Position numbers and translations under genes: made by a program. Shown in pieces: positions 55,847 to 64,000 of a DNA stretch of 64,000 nt (position 1 is the first letter of the stretch; every line of letters starts with the position of its first letter). Below the pieces are notes generated by a model, which was not told where the DNA came from, made no database searches, and was given only the letters and a program-made list of their open reading frames with translations. The stretch comes from an uncultured Carboxylicivirga sp. (GTDB lineage: Bacteria > Bacteroidota > Bacteroidia > Bacteroidales > Marinilabiliaceae): the NCBI GenBank assembly GCA_947491945.1, contig CANLLN010000005.1:170377-234376 (forward strand), in the 5' to 3' direction.

Positions 55847-55934
55847 TGTAATTTTACTAATTCTCCTTTGGAACAAGGATTGAATCCAAATCGTTTAATT
55901 TGCCCTAAAGATATTTAATTCACGTGATATGATA

Positions 55935-55942
55935 TAACTTTG
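55935..55942 (+). promoter_or_regulatory. -7 box upstream of the SpoU-type methyltransferase
   Basis: TAACTTTG matches TAnnTTTG. The transcript would begin near 55948, so the ATG at 55953 is almost at the start point and the ATG at 55980 is the better start. No -33 TTG is seen. Confidence 0.55.
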
Positions 55943-55979
55943 CGGCCTAAACATGCTTCACCAACAAAACGGCGTACTA

Positions 55980-56768
55980 ATGCTCAGTAAAAACAAACAA
56001 AAATTTATCCTATCACTGACCAGAAAAAAAAATCGTGATCAACAGGGCTTGTTCGTTGCCGAAGGGCATAAACTGGTAAGCGATTTACTTAGCTCCAAGG
56101 CACATGTACACACGCTTGTAGCCACTTCTCAATGGCTGGCATCCCATCCGCAGCCAACTGCTCGCAACTTTGAAATTATTGAAGCTGACCAGGCCGCCAT
56201 TAAAAAAATATCAACCCTGAAAAGTCCGCCGGACGTAGTGGGTATTTTTCTACAAGATAAAAACCCACTGACCATTACCGACCTGCGGAATTCCCTCAGC
56301 CTCTTCCTGGATGAAGTGCAGGATCCGGGCAACCTGGGCACCATTGTCCGATTGGCTGATTGGTTTGGCATACAACACATTATATGCACCCCCACCTGCG
56401 CTGATATTTACAATCCTAAAACCATACAATCGACCATGGGAGCCATTGCTCGCGTGGATGTTCACTACCGAGATGCTTCCGTGTTTCTCAGCGAATACAA
56501 AAAGCTAGAACTTCCGGTTTACGGCACTTTTCTCGATGGCGATAATATTTATTCGGAAACACTTTCGAATACCGGGTTGATTGTAATGGGTAACGAAGGA
56601 AAAGGGATTAGTAAAGCAGTGGAGTCAGCGGTGTCGCACCGACTATTTATCCCGGCTTACCCGGCCGACCTGCCTACTTCCGAATCCCTGAATGTATCGG
56701 TGGCAACCGCCATCACCTGTGCCGAATTCAGGCGTCAGGCAACAGCTAGTCCAAGCTCTTCCCGGTAA
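55980..56768 (+). CDS. RNA 2'-O-methyltransferase, TrmH/SpoU family
   Basis: A 262-aa SPOUT methylase with an N-terminal substrate-binding domain (KNKQKFILSLTRKKNRDQQG, LFVAEGHKLVSDLL) and the knotted catalytic domain: motif 1 DPGNLGTIVRLADWFG, motif 2 IVMGNEGKGIS, motif 3 LPTSESLNVSVATAI. It would methylate a ribose of rRNA or tRNA with SAM; the target is not deducible. The chosen start gives the usual N-terminus (MLSKNKQKFI). It ends 23 nt inside the convergent FAD-protein gene. Confidence 0.9.
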   Translation: MLSKNKQKFILSLTRKKNRDQQGLFVAEGHKLVSDLLSSKAHVHTLVATSQWLASHPQPTARNFEIIEADQAAIKKISTLKSPPDVVGIFLQDKNPLTITDLRNSLSLFLDEVQDPGNLGTIVRLADWFGIQHIICTPTCADIYNPKTIQSTMGAIARVDVHYRDASVFLSEYKKLELPVYGTFLDGDNIYSETLSNTGLIVMGNEGKGISKAVESAVSHRLFIPAYPADLPTSESLNVSVATAITCAEFRRQATASPSSSR

Positions 56769-58320
56769 CAAAGGCCCAGGCCTTTTCGGCACAACGCTCA
56801 CCATCAATGGCCGATGAGGCAATGCCTCCGGCATATCCCGCACCCTCACCGCAGGGATACAGGCCTTCAATTTGAATATGCTGCAAACTAACCCTGTCGC
56901 GCGGAATACGGACAGGCGAAGACGTACGACTCTCCACTCCTACTACCAGCGCCTCATTGGTTACAAAGCCACGCGCCCGCCGATCGAAATAATCGAGCCC
57001 CTTACGCAGGCGCATCCCTATATTTTCGGGTAACCAAAAATGCAGGGGTGATGCCACCAGGCCGGGCACATATGAGCACTCGGGCAAATCGAACGAGAGC
57101 TGACCATCTACAAAATCAGCCAGTCGTTGCGCCGGGGCTACCACGCCACTACCACCATTCACAAAAGCCAAACGCTCCAGCTCCTGCTGATAGGCCAAGC
57201 CACCCAGTACCCCTTTATTCTGAAACTCACCTATATCTTCCGGACGTACCTCGACCACCATGCCTGAGTTTGCCCATGGTGAGTTACGACGCGATGGCGA
57301 CATGCCATTCACCACCATTTCATCGGCGTCGGTCATAGCCGGCACAATAAAACCACCGGGGCACATACAAAACGAATAGACACCCCGTTCATCCATCTGA
57401 CACGATAAGCTATAGGTGGCCGCAGGCAAATAATCGCCACGCCCTTTTGGAGAGTGATATTGAATCTGATCAATCAGCTCCTGCGGATGCTCCACACGCA
57501 CACCCATAGCCCAGGTTTTAGCCTCCAGAGCTACCTTATTATCATCCAGCATGTAATAAATATCGCGTGCAGAATGGCCGGTAGCCAGCACTACTGCCGC
57601 TGCATACAGGGTATCACCCTGCGCTGTTTCCACACCTTTAACGCGCTCATCTTTAATAATCAAATTACTAACCCGCGTATTAAAATGCACCTCGCCACCA
57701 GCATTAATGATGGATTGCCGCATGGCTTTAATCACTTCGGGCAACTTATCGGTTCCAATATGCGGATGGGCATCCACCAAAATATCATTGCTAGCACCAT
57801 GGAATTTAAACACCTCAAGAATCTTACGAAAATCACCCCGCTTAGTGCTACGGGTATATAGTTTTCCGTCGGAAAAAGTACCGGCGCCACCTTCCCCAAA
57901 GGCATAATTGGACTCTGTATCCACCGCCTCATTTCGGTTCAGCAGAGCCAGGTCTTTCTTACGCTCATTCACACCTTTGCCTCTTTCCAGCACGATGGGG
58001 CGCAGACCCATTTCAATCAGACGCAGGGCTGCAAAATAACCACCGGGTCCGGCACCCACAATCAGCACCTCCGGCTTATTGCGCACATTAGGATACTCAA
58101 ACACAAGGGGTTTTTCTATGGGCGGCTGCACATTCGCATAGGCCTCAATGTGCAGCTGTACGAGTACGATTTTTTTACGGGCATCAATGGAGCGCTTAAC
58201 CACACTGAGATGTGTTATCTTCTCGGGTGCCACCTTCATTTTTTTTGCCACTAAAGACCTGATTATACTATGATCGGCCGCCTCCCGGGGTGAAAGTCGT
58301 AAAACAATTTCGCGCTTCAT
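56746..58320 (-). CDS. FAD/NAD(P)-dependent oxidoreductase (uncharacterised flavoprotein family)
   Basis: A 524-aa flavoprotein. The Rossmann motif VLIVGAGPGGYFAALRLIE (residues ~88-107) binds FAD. A second motif GEGGAGTFSDGKLYTR and a C-terminal GLYPCGEGAGYAGGIASSA are typical of a conserved family annotated as FAD-dependent oxidoreductase or geranylgeranyl reductase-like. The first ~80 residues form a separate alpha/beta domain. Substrate unknown. A good -7 box (TATTTTTG, 58372-58379) lies about 50 nt before the start. Confidence 0.88.
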   Translation of the reverse strand: MKREIVLRLSPREAADHSIIRSLVAKKMKVAPEKITHLSVVKRSIDARKKIVLVQLHIEAYANVQPPIEKPLVFEYPNVRNKPEVLIVGAGPGGYFAALRLIEMGLRPIVLERGKGVNERKKDLALLNRNEAVDTESNYAFGEGGAGTFSDGKLYTRSTKRGDFRKILEVFKFHGASNDILVDAHPHIGTDKLPEVIKAMRQSIINAGGEVHFNTRVSNLIIKDERVKGVETAQGDTLYAAAVVLATGHSARDIYYMLDDNKVALEAKTWAMGVRVEHPQELIDQIQYHSPKGRGDYLPAATYSLSCQMDERGVYSFCMCPGGFIVPAMTDADEMVVNGMSPSRRNSPWANSGMVVEVRPEDIGEFQNKGVLGGLAYQQELERLAFVNGGSGVVAPAQRLADFVDGQLSFDLPECSYVPGLVASPLHFWLPENIGMRLRKGLDYFDRRARGFVTNEALVVGVESRTSSPVRIPRDRVSLQHIQIEGLYPCGEGAGYAGGIASSAIDGERCAEKAWAFVTGKSLD

Positions 58321-58386
58321 TCTTTGCTAATTAATTGATTATCCATCCTTGTAAGGGACGGTTTTGAACCGCAAAAATAAGCGAAT

Positions 58387-59106
58387 TTATTCAAAATAGA
58401 ATGTAAGGCTAAATATTCTCGATTGTAGCTTGCTGAGCGCCTCGGTATAAACCTCATCGCCGGGCTCGCCTGTACCCTTGGGATCGAGCATATCGGAGAG
58501 GCCAATCGACATCTTTGCCTCCACCGACAAACGAAAATAAGTAAGGTAAAAATCAAAGCCGGCTCCCACCTCAAGATAACCATCCAGGGACGTGAGCAAG
58601 AGTCCGTCCTGTTTATTCTTGGCAAGATCGTAACGCGTATTGAAGCCCCCAACTATATAGGGCTTGGCATTATGCATCCTGAAGGCATTGTATTTGAGTA
58701 ATATGGGAAATTCCAGAAAGGTGGATTTTATCTTTAGCGGCTCTTCTTCGTACTCGATAAAATTACCTTCCGCATCATATTTGGCAAAGCGAAGGTTACG
58801 CTGCCCAAAGCTAATACCCGGCAAAAAGCGGAGGTTCAGGTTACGTGTGAGGCGGTAACTGGACACGATACCAATGTTCAAACCCGGCGTAAGCGAAGTA
58901 ACATCGCCATAGCGCAGTACACCATCGCTGCCCACTACGCCCGTGTTGTACACGCGAAAATCCATGGTATTAACACCTATGAGAAAACCAAAGTGAAGCG
59001 GGCGCTCATCAAAAGAACGCAGGTTGGCAATACGGCTATTCTTTCCCTGACCGAAGGCTACTGCCAACTGCACGCACGCAAATATCAGAAGTACTATCTT
59101 TTTCAA
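58387..59106 (-). CDS. porT: PorT-like outer membrane protein (type IX secretion)
   Basis: A 239-aa outer-membrane beta-barrel with a signal peptide (first 19 residues, AFGQ) and an 8-strand pattern (LHFGFLIGVNTMDFRVY, GLNIGIVSSYRL, LRFLPGISFGQRNL, FEF-type end SLTFYFE). This is the PorT family, required for the type IX secretion system in Bacteroidota, and the position directly downstream of ubiE is conserved in the phylum. The gene starts 44 nt after ubiE. No other T9SS gene is in the window. Confidence 0.8.
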   Translation of the reverse strand: MKKIVLLIFACVQLAVAFGQGKNSRIANLRSFDERPLHFGFLIGVNTMDFRVYNTGVVGSDGVLRYGDVTSLTPGLNIGIVSSYRLTRNLNLRFLPGISFGQRNLRFAKYDAEGNFIEYEEEPLKIKSTFLEFPILLKYNAFRMHNAKPYIVGGFNTRYDLAKNKQDGLLLTSLDGYLEVGAGFDFYLTYFRLSVEAKMSIGLSDMLDPKGTGEPGDEVYTEALSKLQSRIFSLTFYFE

Positions 59107-59150
59107 AGGCGCTATTTCTTTTTACTTAATAAAACTGAATTATTAGTTTT

Positions 59151-59879
59151 TTATTGCACGCGCTTTTCCGATAAATAGATGGTGGCAATACCCATGGTCT
59201 GCTTGTAACGACGCAGGGGTGTCATTCCAGCCTTAATCAGCTCATCATCAAATTTTTCACCATCAGGAAAACTTAGCACCGACTCGGGCAAGTAAGTATA
59301 GGCCGCCTTATCATTGGATATCAGTCCACCCAACGAGGGCAAGATATACCTAAAGTAAAAAAGATACAACTGCTTAAACGGAAAATAAACGGGTTTTGAA
59401 AACTCCAATACAACCATTTTACCACCCGCCTTAAGCGTACGTGCCATATCGCTCAATCCCTTGTTCAGGTTTTCGAAATTACGCACACCAAAAGCCACCA
59501 TTACCGCATCAAAGGTCGCATCCTCAAAGGGTAAATTCTCCGAGTCGCCTTCCTGCACCGTAATAACATCCTGAAGGTTACGGCGAGCAATCTTATCTTT
59601 GGCCACCTTCAGCATTTCGCTTGATATATCAACACCCACAACCTTGCAGCCCAGACGCCGCTGCGCCTCCAGCGCCAAATCGCCCGTTCCTGTAGCCACA
59701 TCAAGCACCAGGGGCCGCTCCATATCTTTCAAAAGATTGATGGCCCGCTTCCGCCAACACTTATCAATACCCAGTGATAAAAAATGATTCAGAAAATCGT
59801 ATTTGGGAGCTATGTTGTTGAACATGCCTGCCACCTGCTTTTTCTTTGAGCCCTCGGCTGCATATGGTTTAACCGTCAT
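59151..59879 (-). CDS. ubiE: Demethylmenaquinone methyltransferase
   Basis: A 242-aa class I SAM methyltransferase of the UbiE/MenG family. FNNIAPKYDFLNHFLSLGID (near the N-terminus), the SAM motif VLDVATGTGDLALEA, and the conserved GVRNFENLNKGLSDMARTLK are present. It makes menaquinone from demethylmenaquinone; Bacteroidota of this kind rely on menaquinone. First gene of a two-gene unit with porT. Confidence 0.94.
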   Translation of the reverse strand: MTVKPYAAEGSKKKQVAGMFNNIAPKYDFLNHFLSLGIDKCWRKRAINLLKDMERPLVLDVATGTGDLALEAQRRLGCKVVGVDISSEMLKVAKDKIARRNLQDVITVQEGDSENLPFEDATFDAVMVAFGVRNFENLNKGLSDMARTLKAGGKMVVLEFSKPVYFPFKQLYLFYFRYILPSLGGLISNDKAAYTYLPESVLSFPDGEKFDDELIKAGMTPLRRYKQTMGIATIYLSEKRVQ

Positions 59880-59895
59880 CTATTACTATTTTCGT

Positions 59896-59926
59896 CAAAA
59901 ATATAAAAAAGGATGCCATTGACCAA
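59896..59926 (-). promoter_or_regulatory. ubiE-porT promoter inside a terminator
   Basis: On the minus strand TTG (59924-59926), a 20-nt spacer and TATTTTTG (59896-59903) match both boxes. The -33 box lies in the loop of the terminator of the upstream gene. The leader would be only about 10 nt. Confidence 0.72.
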
Positions 59927-59937
59927 CAGCATCCTTT
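59905..59937 (-). terminator. Terminator after the TlpA-like gene
   Basis: On the minus strand AAAGGATGC and GCATCCTTT form a 9-bp stem with a 12-nt loop, followed by TTTATATTTTT, about 20 nt after the tlpA-like stop. Confidence 0.85.
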
Positions 59938-59957
59938 CAGGTGATGGTTACACCCTC

Positions 59958-60476
59958 TTATAATCTTTTCTTAAGCGCCTCTTTCATAATCTCAAACTCT
60001 TTTACACTATAGCCTTTTGAGGCATACACCACTTTACCGGCTCTATCGATTATGTAATTGCGTGGGATTGACTCACTGGCAAATAGATTAAATATCTCTC
60101 GCTTTTCATCGGGACAAAAGGGCAGATCCAGGTTTCTTTTTTCTGCGAAAGCTCTCAATTCATCGACACTATGCTCTCGTCCAATCACCAGCAATACAAA
60201 ATCATTATGATCCTTATATTTCTCCCACACCTGCTGCTGCAACACCGGCAGCTCTTTTACGCAAGGCGGGCACCAAGTGGCAAAAAAGTTAATGAGCACC
60301 ACCTTACCTTTCAGGTCGGCATTACTTAGCTTACCATCAGGCGTCATTACCGTGAAAGAGGGCGCTACTTCTCCCACCTTCACCTTATCGGCGGAGGATG
60401 CTCCTGATCCCCCCATCAATACGCCGGCCACCAACAAAAGAGCCACCGTCAATAAAATATGTGTTTTGAATTTCAT
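59958..60476 (-). CDS. TlpA-like thioredoxin-fold protein
   Basis: A 172-aa exported TlpA/ResA-type protein. Signal or anchor helix (THILLTVALLLVAGVLMGG) then the redox motif FATWCPPCVKELP (CPPC) and the cis-Pro SIPRNYIID. It likely reduces or oxidises disulfides in periplasmic proteins, such as c-type cytochromes, or acts as peroxiredoxin-like TlpA. Upstream in-frame starts exist (to 60524), but the ATG at 60476 begins the helix. Neighbours give no hint of its target. Confidence 0.87.
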   Translation of the reverse strand: MKFKTHILLTVALLLVAGVLMGGSGASSADKVKVGEVAPSFTVMTPDGKLSNADLKGKVVLINFFATWCPPCVKELPVLQQQVWEKYKDHNDFVLLVIGREHSVDELRAFAEKRNLDLPFCPDEKREIFNLFASESIPRNYIIDRAGKVVYASKGYSVKEFEIMKEALKKRL

Positions 60477-60586
60477 ATAAAATATCATCTTATCAATTGC
60501 CATATGAAACTCGCCGCTAAACAATCATGTTCTTGTATGGAAAATACTGCTCTCGGCTCGCTTCATCTGACTACTTTAATACTAAA

Positions 60587-62803
60587 CTACTCTCCTTCTA
60601 CCCAAATCGCCAGCCTTTGTTCAAAGGCCTGCTTTAAGTCTTTAATAAACCCATAGGATTCATCGTCGATGCGCACCTCTCCTTTGGTGACATGTCCCAG
60701 AATGGAAAATGACACATCGGTACCCATCATATAATCCACAAAATCGTCCTGCTTCTCAGGCGACACAGATACCACCACACGACTCTGCGACTCGCCAAAC
60801 AAAAAGGCCTCTTTGCGTATTTCGGCGTCGGAAGTAATATCAAAGCCAAACTCAAGCGGAATGCACGATTCAAGTAGACTAAAAAAGAGTCCACCGTTGG
60901 ATACATCGTGTACCGATCGCACCAAACCATTCTTAATAACATTACGCACGGCAGCCTGCAAGTCACGTTCCTCCTCTACATCGTAGAATGGAGCGGCCGA
61001 TTTCTTAATATTTAAGATACTACTTGCATATTCCGAGGAGTTAACATCGTTACGTGAACGCCCCAACAAGAAAATCATATCACCCTTGTGACGGAACGAC
61101 AAGGTGCTATGATGTTTCTTATCATCAACAACCCCCACCATACCAATCACCGGTGTGGGCGTAATAGGCTTAAGATGTCCATTCTCAGAGCGCTGATTGT
61201 GAAAACTTACATTGCCGCTTACAACCGGCAAGGTATAATCATCGCAAGCCTTAGTAATTCCTTTAATAGCATTTACAAAAGTGCCATATACTCTGGGGTC
61301 GTAAGGATTTCCAAAGTTCAAGCAGTCAGAAAGGGCAACCGGACGACCACCAGCACACACGATATTACGAGCAGCCTCAGCCACGGCAATCTGCGCCCCC
61401 ACAAAAGCATCAGACTTCATGTAACGCGAGTTACAATCCATGGTTGCCACCAGTGTTTTATCAGAACCTTCGATGGGAATAAAGGCTGCATCAGCAGGGA
61501 AGTCTCCCTGACTATCATTGGTCTTACTGAACTTATCGGTTAACCACCTTTTGGAGGCGACATTGAGATTGGAAAGCATCGTTCTTACCACATCGGGGTA
61601 ATGATCAGGCTCATCATAAATATCAAGATTAATGGAAGGCAACGCTTCTGCCTGCTCCTCAAAAGATCGCTCGTAAACCGGGGCTGCATCGCCCAGCATA
61701 GCGATATTTACAGGAAGCTCAGCCACAGGCTCTCCTTTGTATGAACAGTTGACCAAACCTTTGTTATTCACCTTACCAATTACGGCCATAGCCAGCTCCA
61801 GAGGCTCAATCACGCGCTTCACCTTATCCAATTCATCGGGGGAAATACAAATTAAAATTCGTCCCCATGTCTGTGACAACAGCACATCTTTCACCGTCAG
61901 ATTTTTTTGACGTTGTGGAATGGCTTCCACATACAAATCAATACCAGAGTTGCCCCGTGCCGCCATTTCAATGGCGGCACCCACGACACCCTGAGTGCCT
62001 ATAGACTGAACACCGATCAACTTCACACACTCGGAAAGCTGCTGAACAGTCTCCAGTAATTCTTTCTCAATGGATACATCCATCATCTGATCAAGGGATA
62101 CCGGTGGAGTATCCAACTCGGCTAGCATGTCGGTTTCAAACACATCAGTGTCTACCCCATCCTTACCCGTGCGAGCACCGATGATGAGCACAAGATTACC
62201 CTCCCCCTCTGCACGGGCAAACAAAAGCTTATCCTTGGGCGCCACTCCAATGGCCATATTATTGACTATGGGCGTAGTATTGTAACCCCGTGAAAAAAAA
62301 GTTTCACCACCTAAAATAGGAACTTCAAAACCCCTTTCATACTCACAGATTCCTTCAGCCACCTCTTCGAACAACCAGCGTGCCGTATCGCGCTTACCAT
62401 CACCAAAGCGCAATGAGCTTAGAAAAGCAAGGGGCTTGGCACCCATGGTAAAAACATCGCGCATTACCACGCGAAGCCCCGTCAGTGCACCCAGGCGGGG
62501 CTGAATAGCGCAGGGGCTGTTGTGTGACTCAACCTTAAATACACACACATTGCCATCGCCCAAATCGACCACTCCGGCACTCTCATCACCGGCCTCCACG
62601 GGCACATCATCGCTTTTCGTGGGTAAGGTTTGCAGCCACTTTAACGAGTTCTTGTAACTGGCATGCTCTGACCACAGTCGTGAAAACAACTCCAGTTCCA
62701 AAGCATTAGGATGACGCTTTAAAAGTTCTTTTATCTTATCAAATTCTCCTGAAGTCAAATTGAGCTTCTCCGCCTCTTCTATTGTTGGTAATAATACACT
62801 CAT
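60587..62803 (-). CDS. purL: Phosphoribosylformylglycinamidine synthase subunit PurL (small type)
   Basis: A 738-aa FGAM synthase of the small, PurQ/PurS-dependent type (the large single-chain form is ~1290 aa). Conserved parts: LWSEHASYKNSLKWL, VFKVESHNSPCAIQP, FLSSLRFGDGK, the AIR-synthase-like repeats (TVLLSQTWGRILICIS pattern) and LPVVSGNVSFHNQ. It performs the fourth step of purine synthesis using ATP and ammonia from PurQ. PurQ and PurS are not in the window. Monocistronic as far as seen. Confidence 0.95.
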   Translation of the reverse strand: MSVLLPTIEEAEKLNLTSGEFDKIKELLKRHPNALELELFSRLWSEHASYKNSLKWLQTLPTKSDDVPVEAGDESAGVVDLGDGNVCVFKVESHNSPCAIQPRLGALTGLRVVMRDVFTMGAKPLAFLSSLRFGDGKRDTARWLFEEVAEGICEYERGFEVPILGGETFFSRGYNTTPIVNNMAIGVAPKDKLLFARAEGEGNLVLIIGARTGKDGVDTDVFETDMLAELDTPPVSLDQMMDVSIEKELLETVQQLSECVKLIGVQSIGTQGVVGAAIEMAARGNSGIDLYVEAIPQRQKNLTVKDVLLSQTWGRILICISPDELDKVKRVIEPLELAMAVIGKVNNKGLVNCSYKGEPVAELPVNIAMLGDAAPVYERSFEEQAEALPSINLDIYDEPDHYPDVVRTMLSNLNVASKRWLTDKFSKTNDSQGDFPADAAFIPIEGSDKTLVATMDCNSRYMKSDAFVGAQIAVAEAARNIVCAGGRPVALSDCLNFGNPYDPRVYGTFVNAIKGITKACDDYTLPVVSGNVSFHNQRSENGHLKPITPTPVIGMVGVVDDKKHHSTLSFRHKGDMIFLLGRSRNDVNSSEYASSILNIKKSAAPFYDVEEERDLQAAVRNVIKNGLVRSVHDVSNGGLFFSLLESCIPLEFGFDITSDAEIRKEAFLFGESQSRVVVSVSPEKQDDFVDYMMGTDVSFSILGHVTKGEVRIDDESYGFIKDLKQAFEQRLAIWVEGE

Positions 62804-63011
62804 GGTTCCGCATTTTTAAATCGCCCTTTTATTCAGGACAAATTAATATACATTTGTAGGGAGTTATGGCTAAGTATCACATGATGAAAGTATAAAAAAT
62901 AACCCAATTCACAAACGGAGTGGCTCATTTATACGCAAGTGTTGAGAAACGTAAAAATTAAATACACGAATATCCGTTTTAGCTTGAGGAACGAATCATA
63001 AATTAACATTA

Positions 63012-63770
63012 ATGAAAAAAATAGCGATGGTTACCGGAGCCACATCCGGCATAGGGAAAGCAACCGCAATAAAACTATCCAATCAAGGCTACCGTATGAT
63101 CCTCACTGGACGACGCAATGAACGCCTGCAAGCACTAAAAGAAGATTTAATAAAAAACAAAACAGAGGTACAAACACTCTGTTTTGATATACGCGATACA
63201 GCAGCCATTGATCAGGCCATTGAGCAACTACCAGCCGAATGGCATGATGTGAACGTACTGGTTAACAACGCAGGGCTAGCCGCTGGTGCCGATCCTATAC
63301 ACAAGGGCCTGTGGAGTGACTGGGAGCAGATGATTGATACCAATATAAAAGGTTTGCTCTACCTGTCGAAAAAAATAATACCCTGCATGATGGCTCGTAA
63401 ACAAGGACATATCGTTAACGTATCGTCCATTGCCGGTAAAGAAACCTATGCCAACGGAAATGTTTACTGCGCTACTAAACATGCGGTGGAGGCCATCACC
63501 AAAGGTATGCGTATCGACCTGCTTCCTTACAACATTAAAGTATCATCGGTATCGCCGGGAATGGTGGAAACAGAGTTTTCCGTAGTGCGTTACCATGGCG
63601 ACCAGGAAAAGGCAGACAATGTATACGAGGGCTTAACGCCACTCTTTGCCGATGACATAGCCGATGCCATCGAATATATGGTGACTCGTCCGCCCCATGT
63701 TAATATCAATGACATGCTGATAATGCCTACAGCGCAAGCCAGTGCCGTTTACAATCATCGTGAGGAGTAA
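63012..63770 (+). CDS. Short-chain dehydrogenase/reductase, YdfG-like
   Basis: A 252-aa SDR with the cofactor motif TGATSGIGKATA, NNAG, and catalytic S/Y/K: SSIAGKETYANGNVYCATKHAV. The C-terminal part (SPGMVETEFSVVRYHGD) is typical of YdfG-type enzymes that oxidise serine or 3-hydroxy acids, or reduce malonate semialdehyde. Arg in TGRRNERLQ favours NADPH. Monocistronic, followed by terminators. Confidence 0.88.
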   Translation: MKKIAMVTGATSGIGKATAIKLSNQGYRMILTGRRNERLQALKEDLIKNKTEVQTLCFDIRDTAAIDQAIEQLPAEWHDVNVLVNNAGLAAGADPIHKGLWSDWEQMIDTNIKGLLYLSKKIIPCMMARKQGHIVNVSSIAGKETYANGNVYCATKHAVEAITKGMRIDLLPYNIKVSSVSPGMVETEFSVVRYHGDQEKADNVYEGLTPLFADDIADAIEYMVTRPPHVNINDMLIMPTAQASAVYNHREE

Positions 63771-63812
63771 CGTTGGATGAAAAACAGCAACGCAGATCAA
63801 TCGCAAGATCTC

Positions 63813-63862
63813 AAAAAAAGGATCGCATCTTAACAACATATTGGTTATTAAAGATGTGATCC
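63813..63862 (-). terminator. Hairpin with T-run on the minus strand
   Basis: GGATCGCATCTT (63820-63831) and AAGATGTGATCC (63851-63862) pair over 12 positions with one wobble and a 19-nt loop. On the minus strand seven T follow, so it would end a minus-strand transcript entering from beyond the right edge; on the plus strand it can also slow read-through from the SDR gene. Confidence 0.6.
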
Positions 63863-63963
63863 TGTAATTTTATACGCAAACCCGGAAGTTGCAACTCATC
63901 CATTTAATACTCTTCCACAAATAGGCACTTTCAGAAGTGATACTTATGAAGAACAATATATGA

Positions 63964-63996
63964 GGTTAATCTTTGTTGATTAGCCTTTTTGTTTTT
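63964..63996 (+). terminator. Rho-independent terminator, plus strand
   Basis: GGTTAATC and GATTAGCC form an 8-bp stem (one wobble) with a 6-nt loop, followed by TTTTTGTTTTT. It lies about 200 nt after the SDR stop. Confidence 0.75.
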
Positions 63997-64000
63997 CATA

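Overview
The window is a 64 kb chromosomal segment of an anaerobic, fermentative member of the Bacteroidota, probably of the Bacteroidales/Marinilabiliales type. Four lines of evidence point there. Several promoters fit the Bacteroidota pattern (TTG, about 20 nt, TAnnTTTG). Most genes lack a Shine-Dalgarno sequence. Lineage-typical genes are present: porT beside ubiE, a lipoprotein TamA-like barrel, and a DUF3467 gene after rpoC. Finally there are many [FeFe]-hydrogenase genes. No rRNA, CRISPR array or intact insertion sequence was seen.

Layout. (1) 1-5.7 kb, minus strand: a tripartite RND efflux operon (outer-membrane factor, adaptor lipoprotein, inner-membrane pump cut by the window edge) behind a promoter whose -33 box lies inside a 30-bp dyad. 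(2) 5.9-13 kb: cvfB-like RNA-binding protein, a small outer-membrane protein, an acyl-CoA dehydrogenase, the hydrogenase maturase hydG, and an unknown secreted protein. (3) 13.1-28.8 kb, minus strand: a 16-gene hydrogenase locus. (4) 29-34.8 kb: an accessory stretch with an AlbA_2/Schlafen-type protein, a serine hydrolase with a degenerate GH3-like N-terminus, an AT-rich PD-(D/E)XK gene and a NamZ-like muramidase. (5) 34.5-49.6 kb, minus strand: DUF3467, rpoC, rpoB, rplL, rplJ, rplA, rplK, nusG, secE, tRNA-Trp, tuf, tRNA-Gly, tRNA-Tyr, then hpf, xerC-like and rpsU. (6) 49.7-64 kb: mixed housekeeping and envelope genes (HhH protein, sodium symporter, fba, tamL-like, SpoU methylase, FAD protein, porT, ubiE, tlpA-like, purL, SDR).

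The hydrogenase locus is the most unusual part. In transcription order it reads hydC2-hydB2-hydA2, terminator, 2Fe-2S protein, PAS-containing sensory hydrogenase-like protein, SpoIIE/PP2C phosphatase, a dyad-rich gap, DRTGG protein, RsbW-like ATPase, second H-domain protein, DRTGG protein, a structured gap, PHP protein, HATPase, 2Fe-2S protein, hydB1-hydA1-hydC1, terminator. Complex 1 has the full set of Fe-S domains known from NADH/ferredoxin electron-bifurcating hydrogenases. Complex 2 has a HydB without the thioredoxin-like and 2x[4Fe-4S] extensions, so its electron coupling is probably different. Between them lies what looks like a redox- or H2-sensing phosphorylation module: two catalytically modified hydrogenase domains, a phosphatase and two GHKL ATPases, with no recognisable STAS partner. 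Two genes in this central module carry real Shine-Dalgarno sequences, which is unusual for the phylum and suggests a Firmicutes-like origin.
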